Assembly: GCA_025057115.1 (NCBI GenBank)
Contig: JANWWZ010000003.1
Location: 62,001-126,000, forward strand
Direction of reading: 5' to 3'
From: Bernardetiaceae bacterium
Lineage (GTDB): Bacteria > Bacteroidota > Bacteroidia > Cytophagales > Thermoflexibacteraceae
DNA length: 64,000 nucleotides
In this document: positions 16,841 to 25,370 of the stretch, piece after piece
Position numbering within the stretch: position 1 is the first letter of the stretch
How the letters are laid out: each line of letters opens with the position of its first letter
Program-made: the position numbers and the translations under genes
Notes under the pieces: generated by a model
What the model was told of the DNA's origin: nothing
What the model saw: the letters and a program-made list of their open reading frames with translations, nothing else
Database searches by the model: none

Positions 16841-18469
16841 ATGAATGTTACACCTAACTATAACGAGAACTTTATCAAGCAAGCACTTTCTCAGCTTCAA
16901 ACTCGCTACGAAAGAATAAAGTTAGGAGGCGGCGCTAAGAAAATAGAAGCACAACACCAACAAGGAAAACTTACTGCTCGAGAGCGAATTGCCTTGCTGC
17001 TAGACAAAGATGCACCTGTGCTTGAAATTGGCGCTTTTGCTGGAGAGGGCATGTATCTAGAACATGGTGGCTGTCCTTCAGGAGGAGTAGTAGTATGCAT
17101 TGGATACATCTGTGGTAGAATGGCAGTAGTGGTTGCCAATGATGCTACTGTAAAAGCGGGAGCGTGGTTTCCTATTACTGCCAAGAAAAATTTGCGTGCC
17201 CAAGAAATCGCTATGGAAAATCGCTTGCCTATCGTTTATTTGGTTGATAGTGCAGGAGTTTACTTGCCTCTGCAAAGCGAGGTTTTCCCCGATAAAGAAC
17301 ACTTTGGGCGAATTTTTCGCAACAATGCCATTATGTCTTCAGAAGGCATTGTGCAAATTGCTGCTATTATGGGCAGTTGCGTAGCTGGAGGAGCTTACTT
17401 ACCTATTATGAGCGATGAAGCAATGATTGTCGATCAAACGGGAACGATTTTTTTGGCAGGGTCTTATCTTGTGAAGGCAGCCATCGGCGAAAATGTAGAT
17501 AACCAAACTCTTGGAGGGGCTACTACCCACTGCGAAATTTCTGGAGTAACCGACTATAAGTTTCCCGATGACCAAAGTTGTCTTGCTGCCATACGCGACA
17601 TTTTCGACAAAATGGGCGATTTTCCCAAGGCAGGCTTTAACCGAAAGACTCCTTTGCCTCCAAAGCTCAATCCTGAAGAAATTTATAGCTTATTTCCAAC
17701 AGACCGCGCAAAGCCTTATGACATGATGGAAATTATTCTGCGCTTAGTGGACAACTCCGAGTTTCGACCTTACAAGGAACTTTATGGAAAAACTCTCATT
17801 TGTGGACTGGCTCGCATAGAAGGTTGGGCAGTGGGCATTGTAGCCAATCAACGCACAGTAGTGAAAACCAAAAAGGGCGAAATGCAAATGGGTGGTGTCA
17901 TTTATTCTGATGCGGCTGATAAAGCTGCTCGCTTTATTATGAACTGCAATCAAAAACGGATTCCTTTGGTGTTCTTGCAAGATGTATCGGGCTTTATGGT
18001 AGGCAGCCGCGCTGAGCATGGCGGCATTATTAAAGACGGAGCAAAAATGGTCAATGCAGTGAGCAATTCTGTAGTGCCCAAGTTTACTATCATTTTAGGC
18101 AATTCCTACGGTGCAGGCAATTATGCCATGTGTGGCAAAGCCTATGATCCTCGTTTAATTTTTGCTTGGCCGACTGCACAAATTGCCGTCATGAGCGGGG
18201 CTTCAGCCGCTAAAACTCTGTTACAAATTAAAGTCGCTACCATGAATGCTAAGGGCAAGCAAGTAAGTCCAGAGGAAGAAGCAGCTCTGCTCAAGGAGAT
18301 TACGGATAAATACAACGAGGAACTTTCTCCCTACTACGCCGCAGCTCGCCTTTGGGTAGATGGCATTATCGATCCTTTAGAAACTCGCAAGGTTATCAGT
18401 ATGGGAATAGAGGCAGCTAATCATGCTCCTATACGCAAGCGATACAATGTAGGAGTAATTCAAACTTAG
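16841..18469 (+). CDS. Acyl-CoA carboxylase beta (carboxyltransferase) subunit
   Basis: A 542-residue carboxyltransferase of the propionyl/methylcrotonyl-CoA carboxylase class. Two crotonase-like halves are visible. Glycine-rich oxyanion motifs occur at GSCVAGGAYLP in the first half and at GNSYGAGNYAMCG in the second, with the family signature FAWPTAQIAVMSG. The first-half motif CVAGGAYLP and the length fit methylcrotonyl-CoA carboxylase beta (leucine breakdown) somewhat better than propionyl-CoA carboxylase. No biotin-carrying alpha subunit is adjacent. The start is ATG 16841; AGGAGG lies only one base upstream, too close for normal use, and a TTG at 16811 in the same frame is the alternative. 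Confidence 0.93.
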   Translation: MNVTPNYNENFIKQALSQLQTRYERIKLGGGAKKIEAQHQQGKLTARERIALLLDKDAPVLEIGAFAGEGMYLEHGGCPSGGVVVCIGYICGRMAVVVANDATVKAGAWFPITAKKNLRAQEIAMENRLPIVYLVDSAGVYLPLQSEVFPDKEHFGRIFRNNAIMSSEGIVQIAAIMGSCVAGGAYLPIMSDEAMIVDQTGTIFLAGSYLVKAAIGENVDNQTLGGATTHCEISGVTDYKFPDDQSCLAAIRDIFDKMGDFPKAGFNRKTPLPPKLNPEEIYSLFPTDRAKPYDMMEIILRLVDNSEFRPYKELYGKTLICGLARIEGWAVGIVANQRTVVKTKKGEMQMGGVIYSDAADKAARFIMNCNQKRIPLVFLQDVSGFMVGSRAEHGGIIKDGAKMVNAVSNSVVPKFTIILGNSYGAGNYAMCGKAYDPRLIFAWPTAQIAVMSGASAAKTLLQIKVATMNAKGKQVSPEEEAALLKEITDKYNEELSPYYAAARLWVDGIIDPLETRKVISMGIEAANHAPIRKRYNVGVIQT

Positions 18470-18514
18470 CGATGGGGAGTTAAACAAACCCCGCGCCCCC
18501 TTTGTTAAATTGGC

Positions 18515-20050
18515 ATGCAAGTAAGGCAAAAAATACAACGACTTTTAGAGCAACTTTCTAAAGGAATTTACGAAAGAGAAGAAATTATTCGCCTGTCGTT
18601 GCTGGCTGCAGTGGCAGGCGAAAGTATTTTTTTACTTGGTCCTCCGGGAGTAGCCAAAAGTTTAATAGCTCGACGGCTCAAATTCGCTTTCCGAGATGGA
18701 AAATCTTTTGAATATTTGATGAATAAATTTAGCACCCCAGATGAAATTTTTGGACCTGTGTCTATCAAAAAGCTCAAAGACGAAGACCGATACGAACGGC
18801 TTACCGAGAATTATCTTCCTGGGGCAAACGTAGTTTTCCTTGATGAAATCTGGAAAGCAGGTCCTTCTATACAAAATGCCTTGTTGACGGTGCTCAACGA
18901 GAGGATTTACCGCAACGGAGAAACGGAAGTGAAAGTAAACGTCAAGCTCATTATCGGGGCTTCTAACGAGCTTCCTCCTACAGGAGAAGGTTTAGACGCC
19001 TTATGGGACCGCTTCTTAATTCGCACTACAATCAATGAAATTCGGCAAAGTGGCAATTTTATTAGCATGATTCTTAGCTCTGAAGATGTTTACCGCGACA
19101 CTGTGGAAGCAGAAAACAAAATCACACAGCAAGAGTATCTTGCTTGGAGCTCTGCAATTGATCAAGTGCAAGTCCCTCAAGAAGTGGTGAACGTGATTCA
19201 AATGATTCGCTTGAAGTTGGAGGAGTACGATGCTAAAAATGATCCTCCCTTTCGCATTTATGACCGCCGCTGGAAAAAAATCATCCGCCTCTTGCGCACG
19301 GCTGCTTTTTTAAATGGAAGGCAAAAAGTGGACTTAATGGATTGTTTTCTAATAGCGTATTGCCTTTGGTCGCATCCAGAGCAAATTGCACCCGCCAAAG
19401 AGATAGTAGCTGAAACAATTCGTCGGCATGGTTATACATTAGCAGTGAATTTGACCGCGCTGCGCAAAGAAATTGATCAATTTGAGCAAGAAGTTAAGCA
19501 AGAAACTAAAATTCCCAACCCTACATTTGCAGAGGAACTCTACGTTGTCAATCGGCAATATGTGGAAGTGCGGGGCATCGAAAACCATTTTGAGGGTAAG
19601 TACCTCAAGCTCAACGAATTTGAAAAGTTAGGCATCGAAGAATACAGCACTGTAGGCGTGTATGATGAAAATGAAAAGCTCACTTACCGCGTTAAGGCAC
19701 GCAAAGGAAAAAGTGAACACCAGATAGAATTTATTTACAACTCTCAGTCTATTATTTTGCCATTGAAAACCCATAAGGTAGAAAAAGTAAACTACTTGTA
19801 TAAAAAACCTCATCCATTAGTAGAAAAATACTGGGACCAGCACGTAAAAGAACTCATCGACTACATCGATGGCAAGAGAGAAGAGTTGCTCAACCATGCT
19901 CCCGGTGAGCTACAACAAACCCGCGAAAACCTTTTTGTGGATTCTCATTTGGCGGCAATTGTAGAAGCCAATCACCGAGAAACTTTGAACGCATTGAGTG
20001 CCTTGAAACTTGCTGTAGAAAAAATACAATTCTATTACAAAAATATTTGA
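18515..20050 (+). CDS. ravA: MoxR-family AAA+ ATPase, RavA-like
   Basis: A 511-residue ATPase of the RavA branch. Walker A is G-P-P-G-V-A-K-S (about 42-49), Walker B is VVFLDEI (about 105-111), and sensor-type motifs ASNELPP and DALWDRFLIR follow. An extended C-terminal region (about 300-511) contains predicted beta-rich and coiled-coil parts. In enterobacteria RavA works with the VWA protein ViaA as a chaperone-like system linked to respiratory complexes. Here no VWA gene follows; the next gene is an unrelated membrane protein. Confidence 0.85.
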   Translation: MQVRQKIQRLLEQLSKGIYEREEIIRLSLLAAVAGESIFLLGPPGVAKSLIARRLKFAFRDGKSFEYLMNKFSTPDEIFGPVSIKKLKDEDRYERLTENYLPGANVVFLDEIWKAGPSIQNALLTVLNERIYRNGETEVKVNVKLIIGASNELPPTGEGLDALWDRFLIRTTINEIRQSGNFISMILSSEDVYRDTVEAENKITQQEYLAWSSAIDQVQVPQEVVNVIQMIRLKLEEYDAKNDPPFRIYDRRWKKIIRLLRTAAFLNGRQKVDLMDCFLIAYCLWSHPEQIAPAKEIVAETIRRHGYTLAVNLTALRKEIDQFEQEVKQETKIPNPTFAEELYVVNRQYVEVRGIENHFEGKYLKLNEFEKLGIEEYSTVGVYDENEKLTYRVKARKGKSEHQIEFIYNSQSIILPLKTHKVEKVNYLYKKPHPLVEKYWDQHVKELIDYIDGKREELLNHAPGELQQTRENLFVDSHLAAIVEANHRETLNALSALKLAVEKIQFYYKNI

Positions 20051-20088
20051 CTCGACGCAAGCTAACTTTAAAAACACCTCACTTTTTA

Positions 20089-20096
20089 TAATTTTG
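20089..20096 (+). promoter_or_regulatory. -7 element upstream of the GT-C-like membrane protein
   Basis: TAATTTTG matches TAnnTTTG perfectly. It lies 101 bases before the preferred ATG at 20198, so the leader would be long or a second promoter exists. Confidence 0.4.
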
Positions 20097-20197
20097 TGCA
20101 ATTTTTTTCAATAACTTTAAATTCCACTACGGCGATATCATTTTCTTTGACAAGCACATAAATTGCCTATGTGGTAACGCATGCAATAACTTTCGGC

Positions 20198-21322
20198 ATG
20201 CAAACACTTTTTCGATGCAATAATTGGATCGCAGCAGGGGCGGCTATAGCAGTGTATTGGTTTGCCTCAGGGGGAATGTTAGAGCTTACGGTGGATAGTT
20301 ATTTTTACCTTTCTGCTGCTAAAAGCTGGGCAGTCAGCAAACAACTTGTTGATTATCAGGGTAATGTTTATGCAAACTGGCCGCCGCTTTACCCCATTTT
20401 GCTATCCTTGGGCTATCCTGAAATGATGCGTTTTGCTTTTTGGCTTCATGGAATTGCATATGCGATAAGTGCATGGCTTTTTGCTCACTGTCTCGGTCAA
20501 TATTACCCGCGACCTTTGGTGCACCTTGCCGCCGCCTTGAGCTATGCTTTGTATGCTCCGCTGGTAGCCAGCGCAATTTTTCTCTGGTCGGAGATCATTT
20601 TTATGGCAATTTTACCAGCAGCATTTTGGGCTTTTTTGCGCAAAAAAGATTATAAAATGTTAATTATTTATGTAATGCTGGCGAATTTGCTTTGCCTGCA
20701 AAGAAATGCAGGAATTTTTTTCGTTATCGCATGGACTTTTTCAAATATTTGTGAGTTTTATCCATCTTGGCGGCAGATTTTAAAAGCAATTTTGGTTGGG
20801 CTGGCGGCATCCCTTGCTTTTATTTTTTGGCAATGGCGCAATTTGGTTTGGCTTAGCAAGGTTCACGACTTTAGGGAAAATGCGGGATTAATATCATTGC
20901 TGGAAAGCATTAGGCTCAGTTTCTCCGCGATGAGCACTTGGACTATGCCAATTTTATTTCCAGAAGGTTTGAGAATTATCATTTTTGTAATATTTGTCAT
21001 GGTAATGACACTTTTTTTAACTAAACGAAAGCACCCTTGCACGTCATTAAGAGCGTTGGCGCTTACTTTCATTTGCTACTGCGTTGGAATGTGGTCGCTT
21101 CGCATGAACATTCCCAGTGAAAATGATCGATATTTTTTACCGCTTTTTCCTTTCTTTTTGATGAGTTTGGGCTATTTTTTGCAACAAGTTCAGTCAAAAA
21201 AATTAGCAATTGGTTGTATGATGCTGCTAACGCTCTATCACACAGGACGAGGCGTGAAAAATTCCTTGATGTGGCACAATGCTCGATGCTCTAAAATTAC
21301 TACATACTTTCAAATTTTTTAA
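20198..21322 (+). CDS. Polytopic membrane protein, GT-C glycosyltransferase-like
   Basis: A 374-residue membrane protein with about nine or ten hydrophobic spans. In the first periplasmic loop it has T-V-D-S-Y-F-Y followed by N-W-P-P-L-Y-P, an arrangement typical of GT-C fold glycosyltransferases that use lipid-linked sugars, where the loop Asp is catalytic. Beyond that I see no specific family. The codons are visibly more A/T-rich than in neighbouring genes. The start is ATG 20198; an in-frame GTG at 20171 would add nine residues. It is flanked by ravA and the convergent lpxB operon. An acceptor such as lipid A or a protein is possible but unsupported. Confidence 0.7.
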   Translation: MQTLFRCNNWIAAGAAIAVYWFASGGMLELTVDSYFYLSAAKSWAVSKQLVDYQGNVYANWPPLYPILLSLGYPEMMRFAFWLHGIAYAISAWLFAHCLGQYYPRPLVHLAAALSYALYAPLVASAIFLWSEIIFMAILPAAFWAFLRKKDYKMLIIYVMLANLLCLQRNAGIFFVIAWTFSNICEFYPSWRQILKAILVGLAASLAFIFWQWRNLVWLSKVHDFRENAGLISLLESIRLSFSAMSTWTMPILFPEGLRIIIFVIFVMVMTLFLTKRKHPCTSLRALALTFICYCVGMWSLRMNIPSENDRYFLPLFPFFLMSLGYFLQQVQSKKLAIGCMMLLTLYHTGRGVKNSLMWHNARCSKITTYFQIF

Positions 21323-21330
21323 AACTCTGC

Positions 21331-22458
21331 TTATTTCGTTGAAACTGGTGTAAACGATATGGCATATTGTAGGATTAATGCTGCTGCTGTCTCAGAAGCA
21401 CTGAAAGGCATGGCTATTTTTTTTATCAATTCGTTGTAGGCTTGTAAGGTATATTTGCGTTTATGGGTCAATAATTTATGCAATTCTTCTTTAACCTGCC
21501 AAGCAGTGCAATCGCTTTGAAGGAGTTCTTTGACAATTTCTCTGCCAGCGCTTAGATTGACAAGTGACACGAAGGGTAAGCGAATAAAAAGCCAAAAAAA
21601 TAGAGCTGAAATCCAACCTGTGCGGTATAGAACTACCTGAGGCACGCCAAACAAAGCCGTTTCCAAGGTCGCAGTGCCAGAGGCTACCAAGGCTGCTTGC
21701 GCACAAGAAAGCAAGTCATACGTTTTTTCAAAGTACACTGGAATGCCCTCCTGGATTGCTGGAGCGTAAAGCGAGGAAGGCAAGTGGGCTACGCCAGCTA
21801 CGGCAAATTGATAATTAGGGAAAAATTGAGCAGATTTTACCATCACAGGCAAAATATTTTTTACTTCTTGCAAGCGACTGCCGGGCAAAAGGGCTATCAG
21901 TGGGCGGGAATCTCTTTGTATTAAGGCAATAAAATTTGTATCTGGTTGAAAATTTTTTACAGCATCAAACACGGGATTGCCAACATAATCTACTGAGGGG
22001 TACCCTTCTCTGGCATAAAATTCCTTTTCAAAGGGCATGATGACCAGCATTCTATCCACGTATGCCTTAATTTGCCTAATCCGCCTCTTGTTCCACACCC
22101 ATACCTTAGGTGAAATGTAATAAAAAACCTTGCATCCCATTTTTTTAGCAAAAGCCGCTATGCGAAGATTGAAACCTGCATAGTCAATCAAGATGACTAC
22201 ATCTGGTTGAAATTGTTTAATATCTTGTTTGCAAAAATTTATTAGTTGTAAAATTTTTTTCAAATTTGCAATTACTTCACCAATGCCCATGATAGCAGTT
22301 TCTTTAATGTGCTTGACTAGGGTAGCTCCTGCTTGTTGCATGGCATCTCCTCCCCATGCGCGAAAAATTCCATGCGGATCGCGCTTCTTTAAAGCGCGTA
22401 TGAGATTGCCACCGTGCAAGTCACCAGATTTTTCACCTGCTATGAGGTAATATTTCAC
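21331..22458 (-). CDS. lpxB: Lipid-A-disaccharide synthase
   Basis: Joins UDP-2,3-diacylglucosamine and lipid X to form the lipid A disaccharide at the inner face of the cytoplasmic membrane. At 375 residues it has normal family length. The A-G-E-K-S-G-D motif at residues 7-13, GIGEV near residue 58 and the PGSRLQEV motif near 195 are family signatures. The start codon is GTG and lies 26 bases inside the upstream coding region; the family begins with the same short N-terminus, so this overlap appears real. Confidence 0.94.
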   Translation of the reverse strand: MKYYLIAGEKSGDLHGGNLIRALKKRDPHGIFRAWGGDAMQQAGATLVKHIKETAIMGIGEVIANLKKILQLINFCKQDIKQFQPDVVILIDYAGFNLRIAAFAKKMGCKVFYYISPKVWVWNKRRIRQIKAYVDRMLVIMPFEKEFYAREGYPSVDYVGNPVFDAVKNFQPDTNFIALIQRDSRPLIALLPGSRLQEVKNILPVMVKSAQFFPNYQFAVAGVAHLPSSLYAPAIQEGIPVYFEKTYDLLSCAQAALVASGTATLETALFGVPQVVLYRTGWISALFFWLFIRLPFVSLVNLSAGREIVKELLQSDCTAWQVKEELHKLLTHKRKYTLQAYNELIKKIAMPFSASETAAALILQYAISFTPVSTK

Positions 22459-23608
22459 TTTTAAATAACTGTATGTGTTCTTTCAAAAAAATGCTTTTTT
22501 CTAGCGTATCAGTCTCGGCTATTTGTTGATGTAATTTTGATAGTTGGTCAAACAGCTCAGCTTCGCTCTGCAAGGAAGTTAGGTTTTCTTCTAAAGCGCG
22601 TTGGGTATTTTTTTGTTGAAGTTGGTCAATATTTTCAGCAATTTGACTCAGCTGCTTGCGGAGTGCCTCTTTTTGCACTAGCTTTTCCAATTTTTGAGCA
22701 ATACTTTGGTAGGATTCTATGCGAATTTGTATCAAACTCAGGTTGTCTTTTGCAGCTCGGATGAGATTTTCTCCCACTTGTATTTCTTCGGCTTCCACTC
22801 CTGGTTTGTAATCGTGGCTAAAGAAATATATTTTTCTGTCTTGTGCATCGGTAAACTCAGCTATAGGGGTTTTATCTGCCATAGGTATGGGTTCAAATCC
22901 AGTTCTCGGCGTGTAGATCGATTCATATGCTTGTAAAAGAACTTGTTCAAATTGTTGTTTTAATGTAAAATCAGCCTGCAAAAGTTGTTGATTTTCCCAC
23001 ATCAGTTCCCAAATTAACGGCGGAACTCCTTTGCCTTTTTCTTGTAGGTCTCTATTTTTGTTTCTGCTGCTCAAATAGTTGTGCAAATATTCAACAAGTT
23101 GGCAAAAAGTATCTTTATTAGGGAAATATTCAATTCGAAGTGGAATGCTTTTTCCATTTTTTAGGTGTAAATAAGCATCGGCAGAAATGGAAGAGCGTTT
23201 ATCAGATTGTAGCTGTTGCAACAGCTGCTGAAATGATTCCTCTCCTGCTTTCTGGTTTATCCATGTGCGGTATTCAGCAAAGTAATTGAGTTGCAGGAAG
23301 TCTATTTCTGAAAGTGGAATGTGTTGTATTTTAGAAGAAGAGCCTATTGCAAGTTGAAGATTGCTGGGTTTTAGTACTAAAGATTGTATAAAATTCTCTT
23401 TCCACTCTCGGTAGAGTTGACGAAAAGAGACGAACGCTCCTATCACTCCAATCAAGAATCCCACGCGAGAGTAATGAGTAGCAGAATATATTGCAATGCA
23501 AGTGGAGATCACGCCCCAGAACAATTCACTAAAAAAATTTTTAATCAAGTGTGGCTTTTGTGCAAAAGAAACAATGGCTTTGGATTTGGTAAATTCCTCT
23601 GTAGTCAT
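22433..23608 (-). CDS. Unknown membrane protein with PH-like and coiled-coil regions
   Basis: A 391-residue protein that I do not recognise. It has two closely spaced hydrophobic segments (about 27-62), then a beta-rich region (about 72-175) that reads like a bacterial PH-type fold with alternating strands (LVLKPSNLQLAIG, HLKNGKSIPLRIEYF). A linker follows, then a long C-terminal heptad-rich coiled coil (about 270-385, rich in Leu, Gln and Glu). It is translationally coupled to the upstream thioesterase (4-base ATGA overlap) and overlaps lpxB by 26 bases. An envelope role is plausible from this context but not shown by the sequence. Confidence 0.72.
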   Translation of the reverse strand: MTTEEFTKSKAIVSFAQKPHLIKNFFSELFWGVISTCIAIYSATHYSRVGFLIGVIGAFVSFRQLYREWKENFIQSLVLKPSNLQLAIGSSSKIQHIPLSEIDFLQLNYFAEYRTWINQKAGEESFQQLLQQLQSDKRSSISADAYLHLKNGKSIPLRIEYFPNKDTFCQLVEYLHNYLSSRNKNRDLQEKGKGVPPLIWELMWENQQLLQADFTLKQQFEQVLLQAYESIYTPRTGFEPIPMADKTPIAEFTDAQDRKIYFFSHDYKPGVEAEEIQVGENLIRAAKDNLSLIQIRIESYQSIAQKLEKLVQKEALRKQLSQIAENIDQLQQKNTQRALEENLTSLQSEAELFDQLSKLHQQIAETDTLEKSIFLKEHIQLFKSEILPHSR

Positions 23609-24195
23609 AACAAAATATTGTCAGATTTTTCTTCAGCACTAATATCGAAACCGATTTGGCAACGCTCTCGCCGTAGGGATTCAAGTATTTTTTCAAAATC
23701 GTATTTTGCAAATTGTCGCTTTAGTTCATTGCGCATGTTGTTGCGGGCGCGCTTGCGCAGCATGCCTTCAAAAAAACGGCGTACATCATCGTGGTTTTCC
23801 AGTAGTAAAGGAGGTACGGCGGTAATTTCTCCATTTGCATTTTTTGCCACCATGTGAAAATAACTGCTATTGGTATGAAATATTTCCCCTGTGCGAATAT
23901 CTTGTGCATCCACGCGAACCCCTACGATCATCGATGTATGACCTACGTAATTAATGGAGCCTTTCACAATTACAAGGTCGCCTATTTTAACGGGATAGAC
24001 AAACTCTACTTCTTCTATGGATACTGTAACGCAATAGTTGCCCGCGTGTCGGCTTGCACAAGTAAAGGCAACTTTATCCATTAAACTTAACAAAGTGCCT
24101 GCATTAATGCGACCTTCAAAATTGGCATGCAAAGGCGTCATTAACTCGCTAATTACTGTTCGCGAATAACCAACAGAGCGAGCAGCTTGTTGCAT
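23605..24195 (-). CDS. Acyl-CoA thioesterase (hotdog fold, YciA/BACH-like)
   Basis: A 196-residue hotdog thioesterase. The core (about 15-130) has the N-F-E-G-R-I-N-A-G motif, where BACH/YciA enzymes have a catalytic Asn, then LMDKVAFTCASRHAG and the central beta-sheet pattern. The C-terminal 60 residues (about 135-196) form a basic helical extension not seen in short YciA proteins. It hydrolyses acyl-CoA, chain length unknown. It heads an operon with the unknown PH-like protein gene and lpxB and has a clear upstream -7 box. Confidence 0.9.
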   Translation of the reverse strand: MQQAARSVGYSRTVISELMTPLHANFEGRINAGTLLSLMDKVAFTCASRHAGNYCVTVSIEEVEFVYPVKIGDLVIVKGSINYVGHTSMIVGVRVDAQDIRTGEIFHTNSSYFHMVAKNANGEITAVPPLLLENHDDVRRFFEGMLRKRARNNMRNELKRQFAKYDFEKILESLRRERCQIGFDISAEEKSDNILL

Positions 24196-24215
24196 GATGC
24201 AAAAATCCCTTTATA

Positions 24216-24223
24216 CAAAAATA
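24216..24223 (-). promoter_or_regulatory. -7 element of the thioesterase-lpxB operon
   Basis: The minus strand reads TATTTTTG, a perfect TAnnTTTG match, 20 bases before the thioesterase ATG. Confidence 0.55.
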
Positions 24224-24261
24224 AACTTTTTGATAAATTTCACAGCCAAGTAGGAGATAAT

Positions 24262-25290
24262 ATGAAACACCTTATTTGTTTGCTGTTTAGCCTTTGCGGA
24301 CTAGGCATGATGACAAAGGCACAACATCAATCAAAAATTGCCATTGCAGTCCATGGCGGTGCTGGCACTATCTCCAAAGCTAACATGACCCCTGAACTGG
24401 AGAAAGAATATACCGACAAACTAGATGAAGCCGTCTCTGCGGGCTATGCCGTGTTGCAGAAAGGAGGAACCGCATTAGAAGCAGTAGCTACCGCTATTGA
24501 GATATTAGAAAATTCTCCTTTGTTTAATGCAGGCAAGGGAGCGGTGCTGACCAACGAAGGAACTGTAGAACTGGATGCCTCTGTCATGGATGGCAAAACG
24601 CTTTCAGCAGGAGCAGTAGCAGGCGTTACTACTATCAAAAACCCCATCTTAGCAGCTATTGCTGTCATGCAAAAATCCCCTCATGTGATGATGACCGGGC
24701 GCGGTGCGGAGACTTTTGCCCAACAACAAGGACTTGAAATAGTACCTAATTCCTATTTTTTAGAGCAACACCGCTATGAACAATGGAAAAAATTAAATTC
24801 TGGCGATAATCCTGAAAAAGGACATCTTTCTCCTAAGAACCCCCCATCAGAAGACACATCTATCAAAGATGAAAAATTTGGCACGGTAGGCTGTGTGGCT
24901 CTGGACCAATACGGCAACCTCGCTGCGGGTACCTCTACAGGTGGCATGATGAATAAACGCTTTGGGCGCATCGGCGATTCTCCTATTATTGGAGCGGGAA
25001 CATATGCTAATAATCAAACGTGTGCAGTTTCAGCTACCGGACACGGTGAGTACTTCATCCGAGCAGTGGCAGCCTACGATATTGCTGCATTAATGGCTTA
25101 CAAGAAAATGCCATTAAAAAAAGCAGCAGAAGAGGTAGTAATGAAAAAGCTAGTCAAAATGGGCGGACAAGGAGGAGTGATCGCAATAGATAGAAAAGGA
25201 AATATCGCCATGCCGTTTAATTCACAAGGCATGTACAGGGCATGTATTTATCCCGACGGGCGCAAGTACATTGCTATTTACAAAGAATAA
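24262..25290 (+). CDS. iaaA: Isoaspartyl peptidase / plant-type L-asparaginase
   Basis: A 342-residue Ntn-hydrolase precursor that cleaves isoaspartyl dipeptides and asparagine. It self-cleaves before the nucleophile, here Thr208 in F-G-T-V-G. HGGAGT near residue 31 and the NAGKGAVLT motif near 89 are family signatures. A signal peptide (about 1-20, cleavage after K-A) suggests a periplasmic enzyme. The ATG at 24262 is preceded by AGGAGA at 24252-24257; a longer frame from 24187 has no signal peptide and overlaps the divergent thioesterase gene. The linker before Thr208 is of ordinary length. Confidence 0.93.
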   Translation: MKHLICLLFSLCGLGMMTKAQHQSKIAIAVHGGAGTISKANMTPELEKEYTDKLDEAVSAGYAVLQKGGTALEAVATAIEILENSPLFNAGKGAVLTNEGTVELDASVMDGKTLSAGAVAGVTTIKNPILAAIAVMQKSPHVMMTGRGAETFAQQQGLEIVPNSYFLEQHRYEQWKKLNSGDNPEKGHLSPKNPPSEDTSIKDEKFGTVGCVALDQYGNLAAGTSTGGMMNKRFGRIGDSPIIGAGTYANNQTCAVSATGHGEYFIRAVAAYDIAALMAYKKMPLKKAAEEVVMKKLVKMGGQGGVIAIDRKGNIAMPFNSQGMYRACIYPDGRKYIAIYKE

Positions 25291-25292
25291 AG

Positions 25293-25308
25293 TGTAACTT
25301 TTGTTACA
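25293..25308 (+). promoter_or_regulatory. Candidate Crp/Fnr-type operator upstream of the DUF983 gene
   Basis: TGTAACTTTTGTTACA is a perfect 6-bp inverted repeat with a 4-base centre. Written on the plus strand it shares 13 of 15 bases with the sites at 4038 and 4907. From the end of the homologous 15-mer (25307) to a -7-like box at 25330-25337 there are 22 bp, the same spacing as at the two sulfur-cluster promoters. It begins 2 bases after the iaaA stop codon. Confidence 0.6.
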
Positions 25309-25329
25309 AAAGAATACACAGCCGTTAAT

Positions 25330-25337
25330 CATCTTTG
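25330..25337 (+). promoter_or_regulatory. -7-like element of the DUF983 gene
   Basis: CATCTTTG differs from TAnnTTTG only at the first base, the same deviation seen at the tauE promoter. It lies 33 bases before the ATG at 25371. Confidence 0.42.
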
Positions 25338-25370
25338 CAGAAATGTAAGCCTGGCACTTCTCAATTTCAC

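Noticed and set aside
25293-25308. TGTAACTTTTGTTACA read as a terminator for iaaA
   Set aside because: The stem is only 6 bp and AT-rich, and no T-tract follows. The match to the two sulfur-cluster sites and the 22-bp spacing to a -7-like box fit an operator better.
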